Shown here piece by piece: positions 49,377-61,654 of a stretch of 64,000 nucleotides of DNA; the first letter of the stretch is position 1; every line of letters begins with the position of its first letter. The DNA is from Cherax quadricarinatus (Eukaryota > Arthropoda > Malacostraca > Decapoda > Parastacidae). The stretch covers positions 9,661,165 through 9,725,164 of the forward strand of contig NC_091293.1 of assembly GCF_038502225.1 (NCBI RefSeq), in the 5' to 3' direction. The translations under genes were made by a program, and so were the position numbers. The notes beneath the pieces are model-generated. The model did not search any database and was not told the DNA's origin. It saw nothing but the letters and a program-made list of their open reading frames with translations.

Positions 49377-52300
49377 GTGATGTGACTTGTGTGTTTGTGC
49401 AGTGATGTGACTGGTGAGTTTGAGCAGTGATGTGACTGGTGTGTTTGTGCAGTGATGTGACTGGAGTGATTGTGCAGTGATATGACTGGTGTGTTTGTGC
49501 AGTGATGTGACTGGTGTGATTGTGTAGTGATGTGACTGGTGTACTTGTGCAGTGATGCGATTGGTGTGTGTATGTGCAGTGATGTCACTTGTGTGTGTTT
49601 TTACAGTGATGTGACTGGTGTGTTTGTGCAGTGATGTGACTGGTGTATGTTTGTGCAGTGACGTGACTGGAGTGTGTTTGTGCAGTAATGTGACTGGTGT
49701 GTGTTTCTGCAGTGATGTGACTGGTGTGTTTGTGCAGTGATGTAACTGGTGTGTTTGTGCAGTGATGTAACTGGTGTGTGTTTGTGCAGTGATGTGACTG
49801 GTGTGTATTTGCGCAGTGATGTGACTGGTGTGTGTTTGTGCAGTGATGTGACTGGTGAGTTTGTGCAGTGATGTGACTGGTGTGTTTGTGCAGTGATGTG
49901 GCTGGTGTGTATTTGTGCAGTGATGTGACTGGTGTGTGTTTGTGCAGTGATATGACTTGTGTGTTTGTACAGTGATGTGACTGGTGTGATTGTGCAGTGA
50001 TGTGACTGGTGTGCTTGTGCAGTGTTGTGAGTGGTGTATGTTTGTGCAGTGATGTGACTGGTGAGTTTGTGCAGTGAAGTGACTGGTGTGTTTGTGCAGT
50101 GATGTGGCTGGTGTGTGTTTGTGCAGTAATGTGACTGGTGTGTGTTTGTGCAGTGATGTGACTGGTGTGTTTGTGCAGTGATGTGACTCGTGTGTTTGTG
50201 CAGTGATGTGACTCGTGTGTTTGTGCAGTGATGTGGCTTGTGTGTTTGTGCAGTGATGTGACTCGTGTGTTTTGTGCATTGATGTGACTGGTGTGTGTTT
50301 GTGCAGTGATGTGACTGGTGTGTTTGTGCAGTGATGTGACTGGTGTGCTTGTGCAGTGATGTGACTGGTGTCTGTTTGTGCAGTGATGTGACTGGTGTGA
50401 GTGTTTATGCAGTAATGTGACTGGTGTGTTTGTGCAGTGATGTAACTGGTGTGTGTTTGTGCAGTGATGTGACTGGTGTGTATTTGCGCAGTGATGTGAC
50501 TGGTGTGTGTTTGTGCAGTGATGTGACTGGTGAGTTTGTGCAGTGATGTGACTGGTGTGTTTGTGCAGTGATGTGGCTGGTGTGTATTTGTGCAGTGATG
50601 TGACTGGTGTGTGTTTGTGCAGTGATATGACTTGTGTGTTTGTACAGTGATGTGACTGGTGTCATTGTGCAGTGATGTGACTGGTGTGCTTGTGCAGTGT
50701 TGTGAGTGGTGTATGTTTGTGCAGAGATGTGACTGGTGAGTTTGTGCAGTGAAGTGACTGGTGTGTTTGTGCAGTGATGTGGCTGGTGTGTGTTTGTGCA
50801 GTAATGTGACTGGTGTGTGTTTGTGCAGTGATGTGACTGGTGTGTTTGTGCAGTGATGTGACTCGTGTGTTTGTGCAGTGATGTGACTCGTGTGTTTGTG
50901 CAGTGATGTGGCTTGTGTGTTTGTGCAGTGATGTGACTCGTGTGTTTTGTGCATTGATGTGACTGGTGTGTGTTTGTGCAGTGATGTGACTGGTGTGTTT
51001 GTGCAGTGATGTGACTGGTGTGCTTGTGCAGTGATGTGACTGGTGTCTGTTTGTGCAGTGATGTGACTGGTGTGAGTGTTTATGCAGTAATGTGACTGGT
51101 GTGTTTGTGCAGTGATGAGACTGGTGTGTTTGTGCAGTTATGTGACTGGTGTGCTTGTGCAGTGATGTGACTGGTATGTGTTTGTGCAGTGATGTGACTG
51201 GCGTGTATTTGTGCAGTGATGCGACTGGTGTGTGCTTGTGCAGTGATGTGACTGGTGTGTTTGTGCACTGATGTGAACGGTGAGTGTTTGTGCAGTGATG
51301 TGACTGGTGTATGTTTGTGCAGTGATATGGCTGGTGTGTTTGTGCAGTGATGTGAATGGTGTGTGTTTGTGCAGTGAAGTGACTGGTGTGTTTGTGCAGT
51401 GATGTGGCTGGTGTGTTTGTGCAGTGATGTGACTGGTGTGTTTGTGCAGTGATGTGACTGGTGTGTTTGTGCAGTGATGTGACTGGTGTGTTTGTGCAGT
51501 GATGTGAGTTGTGTGTTTGTACAGTGATGTGACTGGTGTGTTTGTGCAGTGATGTGACTGGTGTGTTTGTGCAGTGATGTTACTGGTGTGATTGTGCAGT
51601 GATGTGACTGGTGTGTTTGTGCAGTGATGTGACTGATGTGATTATGCAGTGATGTGACTGGTGTGCTTGTGCAGTGTTGTGACTGATGTGTGTTTGTGCA
51701 GTGATGTGATTGGTGTGCTTGTGCAGTGATGTGACTGGTGTACGTTTGTGCAGTGATGTGATTGGTGTATGTTTGTGCAGTGATGTGGCTGGTGTTTGTT
51801 TGTGCAGTAATGTGACTGGTGTGTATTTGTGCAGTGATGTGACTGGTGTGTTTGTGCAGTGATGTAATTGGTGTGTTTGTGCAGTGATGTGACTGGTGTG
51901 TGTTTGTGCAGCGATGTGACTGGTGTGTTTGTGCAGTGATGTGACTGGTGTGTTTGTGCAGTGATGTGACTGGTGTGCTTGTGCAATGATGCGACTGGTG
52001 TGTTTGTGCAGTGATGTGACTGGTGTGTTTGTGCAGTGATGTGACTGGTGTGTTTGTGCAGTGATGTGATTGGTGTGTTTGTGCACTGATGTGACTGGTG
52101 TGTGTTTGTGCAGTGATGTGACTGGTGTGTTTGTGCATTGATGTGACTGGTGTGTTTGTGCAGTTATGTGACTGGTGTGTTTGTGCAGTGATGTGACTGG
52201 TGTGTTTGTGCAGTGTTGTGAGTGGTGTATGTTTGTGCAGTGATGTGACTGGTGTGTGTCTGTGCAGTGATGTGACTGGTGTGTTTGTGCAGTGATGTTA

Positions 52301-53102
52301 CTTGTGTGTTTGTGCAGTGATGTGACTGGTGTGTTTGTGCAGTGATGTGACTGGTGTATGTTTGTGCAGTGGTGTGACTGGTGTGTGTTTGTGCAGTAAT
52401 GTGACTGGTGTGTGTTTCTGCAGTGATGTAACTGGTGTGTTTGTGCAGTGATGTGACTGGTGTGTTTGTGCAGTGATGTAACTGGTGTGTTTGTACAGTG
52501 ATGTGACTGGTGTGTTTGTGCAGTGATGTGACTGGTGTCTGTTTGTGCAGTGATGTGACTCGTGTGTGTTTATGCAGTAATGTGACTGGTGTGTGTTTGT
52601 GCAGTGATGTGACTGGTTTGTTTGTGCAGTGATGCGACTGGTGTGTTTGTGCAGTGATGTGACTGGTGTGTTTGTGCAGTGATGTGAATGGTGTGTGTTT
52701 CTGCAGTGTTGTGACTGGTGTGTTTGTGCAGTGATGTGATTGGTGTTTTTATGCAGTGATGTGACTGGTGTGTTTCTGCAGTGATGTGACTGGTGTGTTT
52801 GTGCAGTGATGTGACTGGTGTGTTTTTGCAGTGATGTGACGGGTGTGTTTATGCAGTGATGTGACTTGTGTGTATGTGCAGTGATGTGGCTGGTGTGTTT
52901 TTGCAGTGATGTGACTTGTGTGTTTGTACAGTGATGTGACTGGTGTGATTGTGCAGTGATGTGACTGGTGAGTTTGTGCAGTGATGTGACTGGTGTGTTT
53001 GTGCAGTGATGTGGTTGGTGTGTGTTTGTGCAGTAATGTGACTGGTGTGTGTTTGTGCAGTGATGTGACTGGTGTGTTTGTGCAGTGATGTAACTGGTGT
53101 GT
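49377..53102. repeat. 25-bp satellite, central block
   Basis: Same unit as 38545-39548, with many 27-bp and point variants. It contains a higher-order duplication with a period of about 675 bp (compare GTTTTGTGCATTGATGTGAC at 50262 and 50937). Long minus-strand open frames (up to 531 codons) arise because the unit has no stop in any minus frame. Confidence 0.97.
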
Positions 53103-53891
53103 TTACCTGGAGAGTTTACCTGGAGAGAGTTCCGGGGGTCAACGCCCCCGCGGCCCGGTCTGTGACCAGGCCTCCTGGTGGATCAGAGCCTGATCAACCA
53201 GGCTGTTGCTGCTGGCTGCACGCAAACCAACGTACGAGCCACAGCCCGGCTGATCCGGAACTGACTTTAGGTGCTTGTCCAGTGCCAGCTTGAAGACTGC
53301 CAGGGGTCTGTTGGTAATCCCCCTTATGTGTGCTGGGAGGCAGTTGAACAGTCTCGGGCCCCTGACACTTATTGTATGGTCTCTTAACGTGCTAGTGACA
53401 CCCCTGCTTTTCATTGGGGGGATGGTGCATCGTCTGCCAAGTCTTTTGCTTTCGTAGTGAGTGATTTTCGTGTGCAAGTTCGGTACTAGTCCCTCTAGGA
53501 TTTTCCAGGTGTATATAATCATGTATCTCTCCCTCCTGCGTTCCAGGGAATACAGGTTTAGGAACCTCAAGCGCTCCCAATAATTGAGGTGTTTTATCTC
53601 CGTTATGCGCGCCGTGAAAGTTCTCTGTACATTTTCTAGGTCGGCAATTTCACCTGCCTTGAAAGGTGCTGTTAGTGTGCAGCAATATTCCAGCCTAGAT
53701 AGAACAAGTGACCTGAAGAGTGTCATCATGGGCTTGGCCTCCCTAGTTTTGAAGGTTCTCATTATCCATCCTGTCATTTTTCTAGCAGATGCGATTGATA
53801 CAATGTTATGGTCCTTGAAGGTGAGATCCTCCGACATGATCACTCCCAGGTCTTTGACGTTGGTGTTTCGCTCTATTTTGTGGCTATTTTG
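53103..53891 (-). mobile_element. CR1-E LINE 3' fragment inserted in the satellite
   Basis: Minus strand: 3' UTR tail with repeated TACCTGGAGAG, then coding for an RT C-terminus. Satellite continues directly on both sides. Confidence 0.88.
53139..53891 (-). pseudogene. CR1-E RT C-terminal region
   Basis: Genuine LINE residues are NTNVKDLGVIMSEDLTFKDH, MRTFKTREAKPMMTLFRSLV, LSRLEYCCTLTAPFKAGEIA, LENVQRTFTARITEIKHLNY, RLFNCLPAHIRGI and FKLALDKHLKSVPDQPG. The open frame continues upstream into satellite, which is coincidental. 5'-truncated, so non-functional. Confidence 0.85.
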
Positions 53892-56886
53892 AGCAGTGAT
53901 ATGACTGGTGTGTTTGTGCAGTGATGGGACTGGTGTGTTTGGCAGTGATGTGAATGGTGTGTGTTTGTGCAATGATGTGACTGGTGTGTTTGAGCAGTAT
54001 GTGACTGGTCTGTTTGTGCAGTGATGTGACTGGTGTGTTTGTGCAGTGATGTGACTGGTGTGTTTGTGCAGTGATGTGACTGGTGTGTTTGTGCAGTGAT
54101 GTGACTTGTGTGTTTGTGCAGTGATGTGAATGATGTGTTTGTGCAGTGATGTGACTCTTGTGTTTGTGCAGTGATGTGACTGGTGTGATTTTGCAGTGAT
54201 GTGACTTGTGTGTGTTTGTGCAGTGATGTGACTGGTGTGATTATGCAGCGATGTGACTGGTGTGCTTGTGCAGTGATGGACTGGTGTGTGTTTATGCAGT
54301 GATGTGATTGATGTGTTTGTGCAGTAATGTGATTGGTGTGTTTGTGCAGTGATGTGACTGGCGTGTGTTTGTGTAGTGATGTGGCTTGTGTGTGTCTGTG
54401 CAGTGATGTGACTCGTGTGTTTGTGCAGTGATGTGACTGGTGTATGTTTGTACAGTGATGTGGCTGGTGTGTGTTTTTGCAGCAATGTGACTGGCGTGTG
54501 TTTGTGCAGTGATGTGACTGGTGTGTTTGTGCAGTGATGTAACTGGTGTGTTTGTGCAGGGATGTGACTGGTGTGTGTTTGTGCAGTGATGTGACTGGTG
54601 TGTATTTGTGTAGTGATGTGACTTGTGTGTGTTTGTGCAGTGATATGACTGGTGTGATTGTGCAGTGATGTGACTGGCGTGTTTGTGCAGTGATGTGACT
54701 GGTGTGATTGTGCAGTTATTTGACTGGTGTGCTTGTGCAGTGATGTGACTGGTGTGTTTGCGCAGTGAGGTAACTGGTGTGTTTGTGCAGTGATGTGACT
54801 GGTGTGCGTTTGTGCAGTGATGTGACTGGCTTGCTTGTGTAGTGATGTGACTGGTGTGCTTGTGCAATGATGTGACTGGTGTGTGTTTGTGCAGTGATGT
54901 GACTGGTGTGTGTTTGTGCAGCAATGTGACTGGTGTGTGTTTGTGCAGTGATGCGACTGGTGTGTTTGTGCAGTGATGTGACTGGTGTGCTTGTGCAGTG
55001 ATGTGACTGGTGTGTGTTTGTGCAGTGATGTGACTGGTGTGTATATGTGCAGTGATGTGAATGGTGAGTGTTTGTGCAGTGATGTGACTGGTGTGTTTGT
55101 TCACTGATATAAATGATGTGTGTTTGTGCAATGATGTGACTTGTGTGTATGTGCAGTGATGTGACAGGTGTGTTTGTGCAGCGATGTGAATGGTGTGTGT
55201 TTGTGCAGTGATGTGACTGGTGTGTTTATGTAGTGATGTGACTGGTGTTTTTGTGCAGTGATGTGACATATGTGTTTGTGCAGTGATATGACTGGTGTGT
55301 TTGTGCAGTGATGTGACTGGTATGTTTGTGCAGTGATGTGAGTTGTGTGTTTGCACAGTGATGTGACAATGATGTGACTGGTGTGTGTTTGTGCAGTGAT
55401 TTGACTGGTGTGTGTTTGTGCAGCAATGTGACTGGTGTGTGTTTGTGCAGTGATGTGACTGGTGTGCTTGTGCAGTGATGTGACTGGTGTGTGTTTGTGC
55501 AGTGATGTGACTGGTGTGTATATGTGCAGTGATGTGAATGGTGAGTGTTTGTGCAGTGATGTGACTGGTGTGTTTGTTCACTGATATAAATGATGTGTGT
55601 TTGTGCAATGATGTGACTTGTGTGTATGTGCAGTGATGTGACAGGTGTGTTTGTGCAGCGATGTGAATGGTGTGTGTTTGTGCAGTGATGTGACTGGTGT
55701 GTTTATGTAGTGATGTGACTGGTGTTTTTGTGCAGTGATGTGACATATGTGTTTGTGCAGTGATATGACTGGTGTGTTTGTGCAGTGATGTGACTGGTGT
55801 GTTTTTGCAGTGATGTGATTGGTGTGTTTGTGCAGTGATGTGACTGGTGTGATTGTGCAGTGATGTGACTGGTGTGTTTGTGCAGTGATGTAACTGGTTT
55901 GATTGTGCAGTGTTGTGACTGGTATGCTTGTGCAGTGTTGTGACTGGTGTGTGTTTGTTCAGTGATGTGACTGGTGTGTTTGTGCAGTGATGTTACTGGT
56001 GTATGTTTGTGCAGTGAAGTGACTGGTGTGTGGTTGTGTAGTGATGAGACTTTTGTGCTGTGATGTGACTGGTGTGTTTGTGCAGTGATGTAACTGGTGT
56101 GTTTCTGCAGTGATATGACTTCTGTGTGTTTGTGCAGTGATATGACTGGTGTGCTTGTGTAGTGATATGACTGGTGTGCTTGTGCAATGATGTGACTTGT
56201 GTCTGTTTGTGCAGTGATGTGACTGGTGTGTGTTTGTGCAGCAATGTGACTTGTGTGTGTTTGTGCAGTGACGTGACTGGTGTGTTTGTGCAGTGATGTG
56301 ACTGGTGTGTTTGTGCAGTGATGTGATTTGTGTGTTTGTACAGTGATGTGACTGGTGTGTTTGTGCAGTGATGTGACTGGTGTGTTTGTGCAGTGATGTG
56401 ATTGTGCAGTGATGTGGCTAGTGTGTTTGTGCAGTTATGTGAATGGTGTGATTGTGCATTGATGTGACTGGTGTGCTTGTGCAGTGTTGTGACTGGTGTG
56501 TGTTTGTGCAGTGATGTGATTGGTGTGTTTTTGCAGTGATGTGTCTGGTGTATGTTTGTGCAGTGAAGTGACTGGTGTGTGTTTGTGTAGTGATGTGAGT
56601 GGTGTTTTTGTTCACTGATGTGAATGATGTGTGTTTGTGCAGTGATGTGACTGGTGTGTTTGTGCAGTGATGTGAATGGTGTGTGTTTGTTCAGTGATGT
56701 GACTGGTGTATTTGTGCAGTGATGTGACTGGTGTGTTTGTGCAGTGATGTGACTGGTGTGTGTTTGTGCAGTGATGTGACTGGTGTGTTTGTGTAGTGAT
56801 GTGACTGGTGTGTGTTTGTGCAGTGATGTGACTGGTGTGTTTGTGCAGTGATGTGACTGGTGTGTGTTTGTGCAGTGATGTGAATG
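53892..56886. repeat. 25-bp satellite, right block
   Basis: Continuation of the satellite beyond CR1-E. It contains a second higher-order duplication with a period of about 478 bp (compare TTCACTGATATAAATGATG at 55101 and 55579). Confidence 0.97.
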
Positions 56887-57197
56887 TTTTTATGAGGGAA
56901 GAAGGTTATCAACACTATTCTGATGAATGGAGACTATTCGTCAATTACCTCTGGGCAAGTATGTATTAATGTTGGTAGAATTACCGACAATATGTTAGAT
57001 AAAAGCACCCAGGTGCAATTAATGTGACATTTTATTGTTTCAATGTATCGCTCTCCAGGAGCTTTTTCACGCCGTTGACAAAATTTCTGGGGAGTGAAAC
57101 GTTGCCTCAAAAAATATGTCATTAGTTACACCTGTGTCCTTTTACTTAGGTAAATATGAAAGCAGTGCTCCTTCACAACGCCACTGCAAAACCACTT
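56887..57197. other. Spacer with a GAAACGTT-bearing repeat end
   Basis: GGGGAGTGAAACGTTGCCTC at about 57090 and GCTCTCCAGGAGC just before it recall Penelope-like element ends and 34230. There is no CTGATGA core here, so no ribozyme is proposed. Confidence 0.4.
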
Positions 57198-57311
57198 GTT
57201 CAAGGGTAACATTGTTCAAGGGTAACATTGTTCAAGGGTAACATTGTTCAAGGGTAACATTGTTCAAGGGTAACATTGTTCAAGGGTAACATTGTTCAAG
57301 GGTAACATTGT
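57198..57311. repeat. 16-bp tandem repeat, about 7 copies
   Basis: Unit CAAGGGTAACATTGTT, nearly perfect. Confidence 0.95.
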
Positions 57312-57484
57312 GTGGGATTAAAGGAAAAATGCGAGTCCATGTAAATTTTGCTTTGACTAAAAAAATACAATGACCACGAGTGGAATAATGTGAGAAGCTA
57401 CAAGTCAGTGTCAATACTTGCTTACAAACTTGATTACACAAAACACATGTGCTTCCTTTATTTGTGGGATATTAATGAAGGATG

Positions 57485-57608
57485 CTAACCACTACAAAAT
57501 CAAAGAATAGCCAGCAAGAAAAGACAATTCCAAGATAATTGAACATACAACATGTGCCTCTGGTACATCCTCAAAAGATATTTCTTCCACCACTGTATAT
57601 AAAGTTGG
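57485..57608 (+). repeat. Dispersed repeat shared with 34545-34675
   Basis: See 34545-34675. The same orientation and end point (TGTATATAAA) suggest one element family with a defined 3' boundary. Confidence 0.75.
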
Positions 57609-57961
57609 GCTTAATGAAAAACTTTGTGAAGGCTATGGAGTCCCTCACCTTAAGGAAAAACTTTGAGGAGTTTCAACTGACGCAAAATTCTAAGGACGGA
57701 ATATTGGTGCTAGACATTCGTGGACTGTTCTCCGACCCAGTCTTCCTATCAAAAGTGACACCACTGGAGGTGGCTGCATGACAAGCTCACAAACACGTTG
57801 TCCAGAAGTTCCTATGAAGACTCAGACAGACAATGAAGTCGAGTTAGTACACAACATGATAGAAGCAGAAAGAGCACTGGGTTGTCTTATGTCCCTAAAA
57901 ATACCATGTCTTCATTTACATCTGGACTTCCATCCAGCATTGATGCTGTTATTAATGAGCG
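57609..57961. other. Unrecognised DNA with short frames
   Basis: Frames such as MKNFVKAMESLTLRKNFEEF are short, and I recognise none of them. Confidence 0.4.
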
Positions 57962-58048
57962 TACCTGGAGTATAACTGGAGTATACCTGGAGTATACCTG
58001 GAGTATACCTGGAGTATACCTAGAGTATACTTGGATTATACCTGAAGT
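57962..58048. repeat. 12-bp repeat at a LINE 3' tail
   Basis: About seven copies of CCTGGAGTATAC, leading directly into the CR1-E tail motif TACCTGGAGAGGG. Confidence 0.85.
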
Positions 58049-58165
58049 ATACCTGGAGAGGGTTTTGGGGATCAACGCCCCCGCAGCCCGGTCCGTGACC
58101 AGGCCTCGTGGTGGATCAGGGAGTGATCAACAAGGCTGTTACTGCTGGCCGCAGGTGAAAGGTTT
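58049..58165 (-). mobile_element. CR1-E LINE 3' scrap
   Basis: Matches the first 115 bp of 53103-53891 (GGATCAACGCCCCCGCAGCC, GTGACCAGGCCTCGTGGTGG). A further 35-bp scrap of the same tail is at 58942-58976. Confidence 0.8.
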
Positions 58166-58252
58166 CATCAGGATATCAGTACAATAGAGATACGTTATCA
58201 AGGGAGTTTCAGTCCCAACATAGTTGGGGACGACTTCGAAGAATTTTGTATA

Positions 58253-58735
58253 ACTGGTTTATAGAACCAACAAATTGATAAATGACACACTTGTGCAACG
58301 TTTGTGTATCATTATTGTGGAAACATTTCGCCAGCCAGTAGCTTCTTCAGTCTATTACAGAGAAGAACGTTACAAAATGAGGAGTTTAAGATAATCAGTC
58401 TCTAGCCTGGAACTGATGTGTTCAGTCCATCAATCTTGATAAAAGTACAGCAAATGGGCAGAAAAGGAACTTATATACTGCAGATAGATGAGGTGAAGTA
58501 GTTGTAGGCGGCGTCACTATTGGAAAAAGTCAATTAGTGGAAGTATGGTGTGCCAATGGGTGAGGCAACCTATGAAGAATTCCCTGCCCCTTGGGTTGAA
58601 CACCTGTTGCTAGGCTGAGGGACTGATTACCTCATCTACTATCTCTTCGGTCTTTTTTTTTTTTAATTCGTGTATGACTGGCGAAGCGTCCACACCCTGA
58701 TGATACACAACTATTGCACATATGTCTAATTATTC
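58253..58735. mobile_element. Decayed palindromic hammerhead-like element
   Basis: Same order of blocks as 14357-14965: left part inverted (ATTTCGCCAGCCAGTAGCTT; GATGTGTTCAGTCCATCAAT), right part direct (GAGGGACTGATTACCTCATC; then a remnant GACTGGCGAAGCGTCCAC). Heavily diverged. Confidence 0.6.
58310..58365 (-). ncRNA. Decayed hammerhead-like motif
   Basis: Minus strand CTGAAGA (58350-58344), still within the CUGANGA consensus, then an extra A, a weakened stem II (GCTAC/CTGGC) and GAAATGTTT. Stem I is mostly lost. Probably inactive. Confidence 0.4.
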
Positions 58736-58802
58736 TAATTTATTTATGTGTTATTTTTTCTTCAGATGTGGGCACAACACGACCACTGATTGAGTGATGG
58801 GT

Positions 58803-58824
58803 TGTCTCTGTTTGTCTGTCTGTT

Positions 58825-58897
<73 letters not shown>

Positions 58898-58920
58898 TTG
58901 TCTCTGTCTCTGTCTCTGTC
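58803..58920. repeat. (TCTG)n and related microsatellite
   Basis: Tetranucleotide repeat of about 90 bp, then TCTCTG hexamers. Confidence 0.95.
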
Positions 58921-58998
58921 TCTCTGTCTACCTACCTACCCTTCTGGAGAGAATTCCGAGGATCAACGCCCCTGCGGCTCTCTCTCTCTCTCTCTCTC

Positions 58999-59284
58999 AC
59001 CATAAATTATAAGTACCCTGCATCTCACCCTCACCCCCACCTTCCATCCTCATTCCTCACAAAAACCAAGAATTGCCCTTTTTTCCCGTCTTTAGTCTCT
59101 GCATCCAGGAGGTGGAGATGGAAGGGGTGAGAGGTGCAATATGTTGAGAGCAACGAGGCAACTTTGCACGATGAATTAGCCTCCTGAGCCGGAAGTTTGC
59201 AAGCTTGAGTCCAACTTGAGAGATTTGTTGCCGGGTGAGTTAACTGTGAATCAGGGAAACAAAAAAAAGGTTAAATTTTTAGAA
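58999..59284. other. No recognised feature
   Basis: DNA between microsatellites. Short frames lack motifs. Confidence 0.4.
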
Positions 59285-59402
<118 letters not shown>

Positions 59403-59502
59403 ATGTATGTGTTTACGCACCTGAGTGATCAATCTCTGTGTGTTGTGTTTGCTGTTGTGTTTGCTTGCGGAAACTGTGAAGGCAGACCTTCCCGGCGTCT
59501 CC

Positions 59503-59905
59503 TTTTCAAGACAGCAGCTTCCTGACGTCTCCTCGTCAAGACAGCAGTTTCTTGACCTCTCCTCGTCAAGACAGCAGCTTCCTGACGTCTCCTCGTCAAG
59601 ACAGCAGCTTCCTGACCTCTCCTTGTCAAGACAGCAGCTTCCTGACGTCTCCTCGTCAAGACAGCAGCTTCTTGACCTCTCCTCGTCAAGACAGCAGCTT
59701 CCTGACGCCTCCTCGTCAAGACAGTAGCTTCCTGACCTCTCCTTGCCAAGAGAGCAGCTTCCTGACGTCTCCTCGTCAAGGCAGGAGTTTCCCGACGTCT
59801 CCCCTTCAAGACAGCAAACTTCCTGACGTCTTCTCGTCAAGACAGCAGCTGTCTGACGTCTCGTCAAGACAGCAGCTGCCTGACGTCTCCTTGTCAAGAC
59901 AGGTC
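59503..59905. repeat. 30-bp minisatellite, about 13 copies
   Basis: Unit ACAGCAGCTTCCTGACGTCT followed by CCTCGTCAAG. Its period is a multiple of three, so frames stay open on both strands; the codon-like appearance is not evidence of a gene. Confidence 0.95.
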
Positions 59906-60116
59906 TCCGCGTGTTTTCTCGCCCACTGGTCTGTCTTGGGTCTCTCTGTTTTGCCTTCGGTCTACTTCCCCTCGTCCTGGTTCCTCTCCTGACGCTCAGA
60001 CTGTGTTCTCTATACTCGTAATTTAAGACTCTGCCCAGGAGTGCCTGACGAGTTCATATCTCTGTCATTTGCAAGCGCACTCTTAGACCCACTCGGCAAG
60101 AGTACAAAAAAGATTA
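59906..60116. other. No recognised feature
   Basis: Nothing seen between the minisatellite and the ATT tract. Confidence 0.4.
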
Positions 60117-60131
60117 TATTATTATTATTAC

Positions 60132-60198
<67 letters not shown>

Positions 60199-60280
60199 AT
60201 TATTATTATTATTATTATTATTATTGTTATTGTTATTATTATTATTATCATTATCATTATAATAGTTATTATTATTATGA
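60117..60280. repeat. (ATT)n microsatellite
   Basis: Trinucleotide tract with a few interruptions. Confidence 0.97.
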
Positions 60281-60389
60281 TTATTAAGCTTAAAAAAGTG
60301 TTAAGTTAATAACCAGGAATTAAGTACAAGTTGCAGTGTCAGCCACAGGTACCTGCAGGTGCACCGGTCACTAGTAATCAACAAAATCC

Positions 60390-60500
60390 TCTCTACCCCT
60401 CTCCCCTTCCCCTCCCTCTGTCTTCCTTCCTCTCCTTCCCCCTCCCTCCGTCTTCCTTCCTCTCCCCTCCCCCTCCCTCCCTCCCTCTCCCCTCCCCCCT
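60390..60500. repeat. Polypyrimidine tract
   Basis: CCCTCC/CTTCC-rich low-complexity DNA. Confidence 0.9.
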
Positions 60501-60591
60501 AAAAAAAAAATAACAGATCACCTAATTTCCAGCTTGTTTATTTTTCTCCCGCTTCCCTTACGTCTTCATTATTGCTCTGTGTCTCTCTTCC

Positions 60592-60605
60592 TCCCTCCCT
60601 CCCTC

Positions 60606-60701
<96 letters not shown>
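60592..60701. repeat. (CT)n microsatellite
   Basis: CCCT then CT dinucleotides, about 100 bp. Confidence 0.98.
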
Positions 60702-60704
<3 letters not shown>

Positions 60705-60876
60705 CATCCTGTCTCACTCCTCTCCATCGATTTCAATTCCAGTTACCCTTTCAATTTCACTCTCCACTATTCCCTCTTTGTCTGTGTAGCACCATTGTTG
60801 TCAGTAGTTGACAGGTCGTCTTACGTCAGGCTCTCTCTACTCTCTGCTACTCTCACCTATCTTAATTTCCCTCATT

Positions 60877-61022
<146 letters not shown>

Positions 61023-61040
61023 GATGATTGTTATTATTAT

Positions 61041-61468
61041 CCAGAGGACTGAGGCGGGTTGTTGAGGCGGGTTGTTGAGGCGGGTCGGACATGTAGGAAG
61101 ATGGGAGGAAATAGAATGACTTCGAGAGTGTATAAAACTGTAGTGGAGGGAAGGCGAGGTAGAGGTCGGTCTAGGAAACGTTGGAAGGAGTGGGTAAAGG
61201 AGGTTTTGTGTGCGAGGGGCTTGGACTTCTAACAAGCGTGCGTGAGCGTGTTAGATAGGAGGGAATGTGATTCAGGGCAACTGGTAGGCCGGACTTGAGT
61301 CCTGGACATGGGTAGTACAGTGTCTGCACTCTGAAGGAGGAGTGTTGCAGTTTTATAACTGTAGTGTAAATGCACCTCTGGCAAGACAGTGATGGAGTGA
61401 ATGATGAAAGTTTTTGTTTCACGGGCCATCCTGCCTAGGTGGGAGACTGCCGATGTATTAATATGAAA
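61041..61468 (+). mobile_element. RTE-type LINE 3' fragment
   Basis: Matches 36640-37115: GCGAGGTAGAGGTCGG, AAAGGAGGTTTTGTGTGCGA, CTGGTAGGCCGGACTTGAGT and GCAAGACAGTGATGGAGTGA. Short 5' truncation product with an internal repeat of GGCGGGTTGTTGA at its start. Confidence 0.9.
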
Positions 61469-61654
61469 AATAGTAATAATATAATAATATAAATAATAAT
61501 GACAACATTAATAATAATAATTACTAAACATAATTAAGCTATAAAATACGGTCCAGAGGCAAGAAACTCTCACAAGGAACAAGTAATGTCGAAAATCCTC
61601 TCTTACCATCATTTTGTTGTCGACTCTCCGCCTCCACTCTCCAGGCTTCTTGTT

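Noticed and set aside
49359..50954. 531-codon minus-strand frame rich in THTSHITAQ repeats, and similar frames at 38515-39594, 51080-52138 and 54292-55746
   Set aside because: Products of a roughly 25-bp satellite that lacks stops on that strand. All three frames give the same kind of repeat, and no start or domain is evident.
57085..57130. Another hammerhead motif around GAAACGTTGCC
   Set aside because: No CUGANGA core upstream and no stem II. Only the GAAACGTT end motif is shared.
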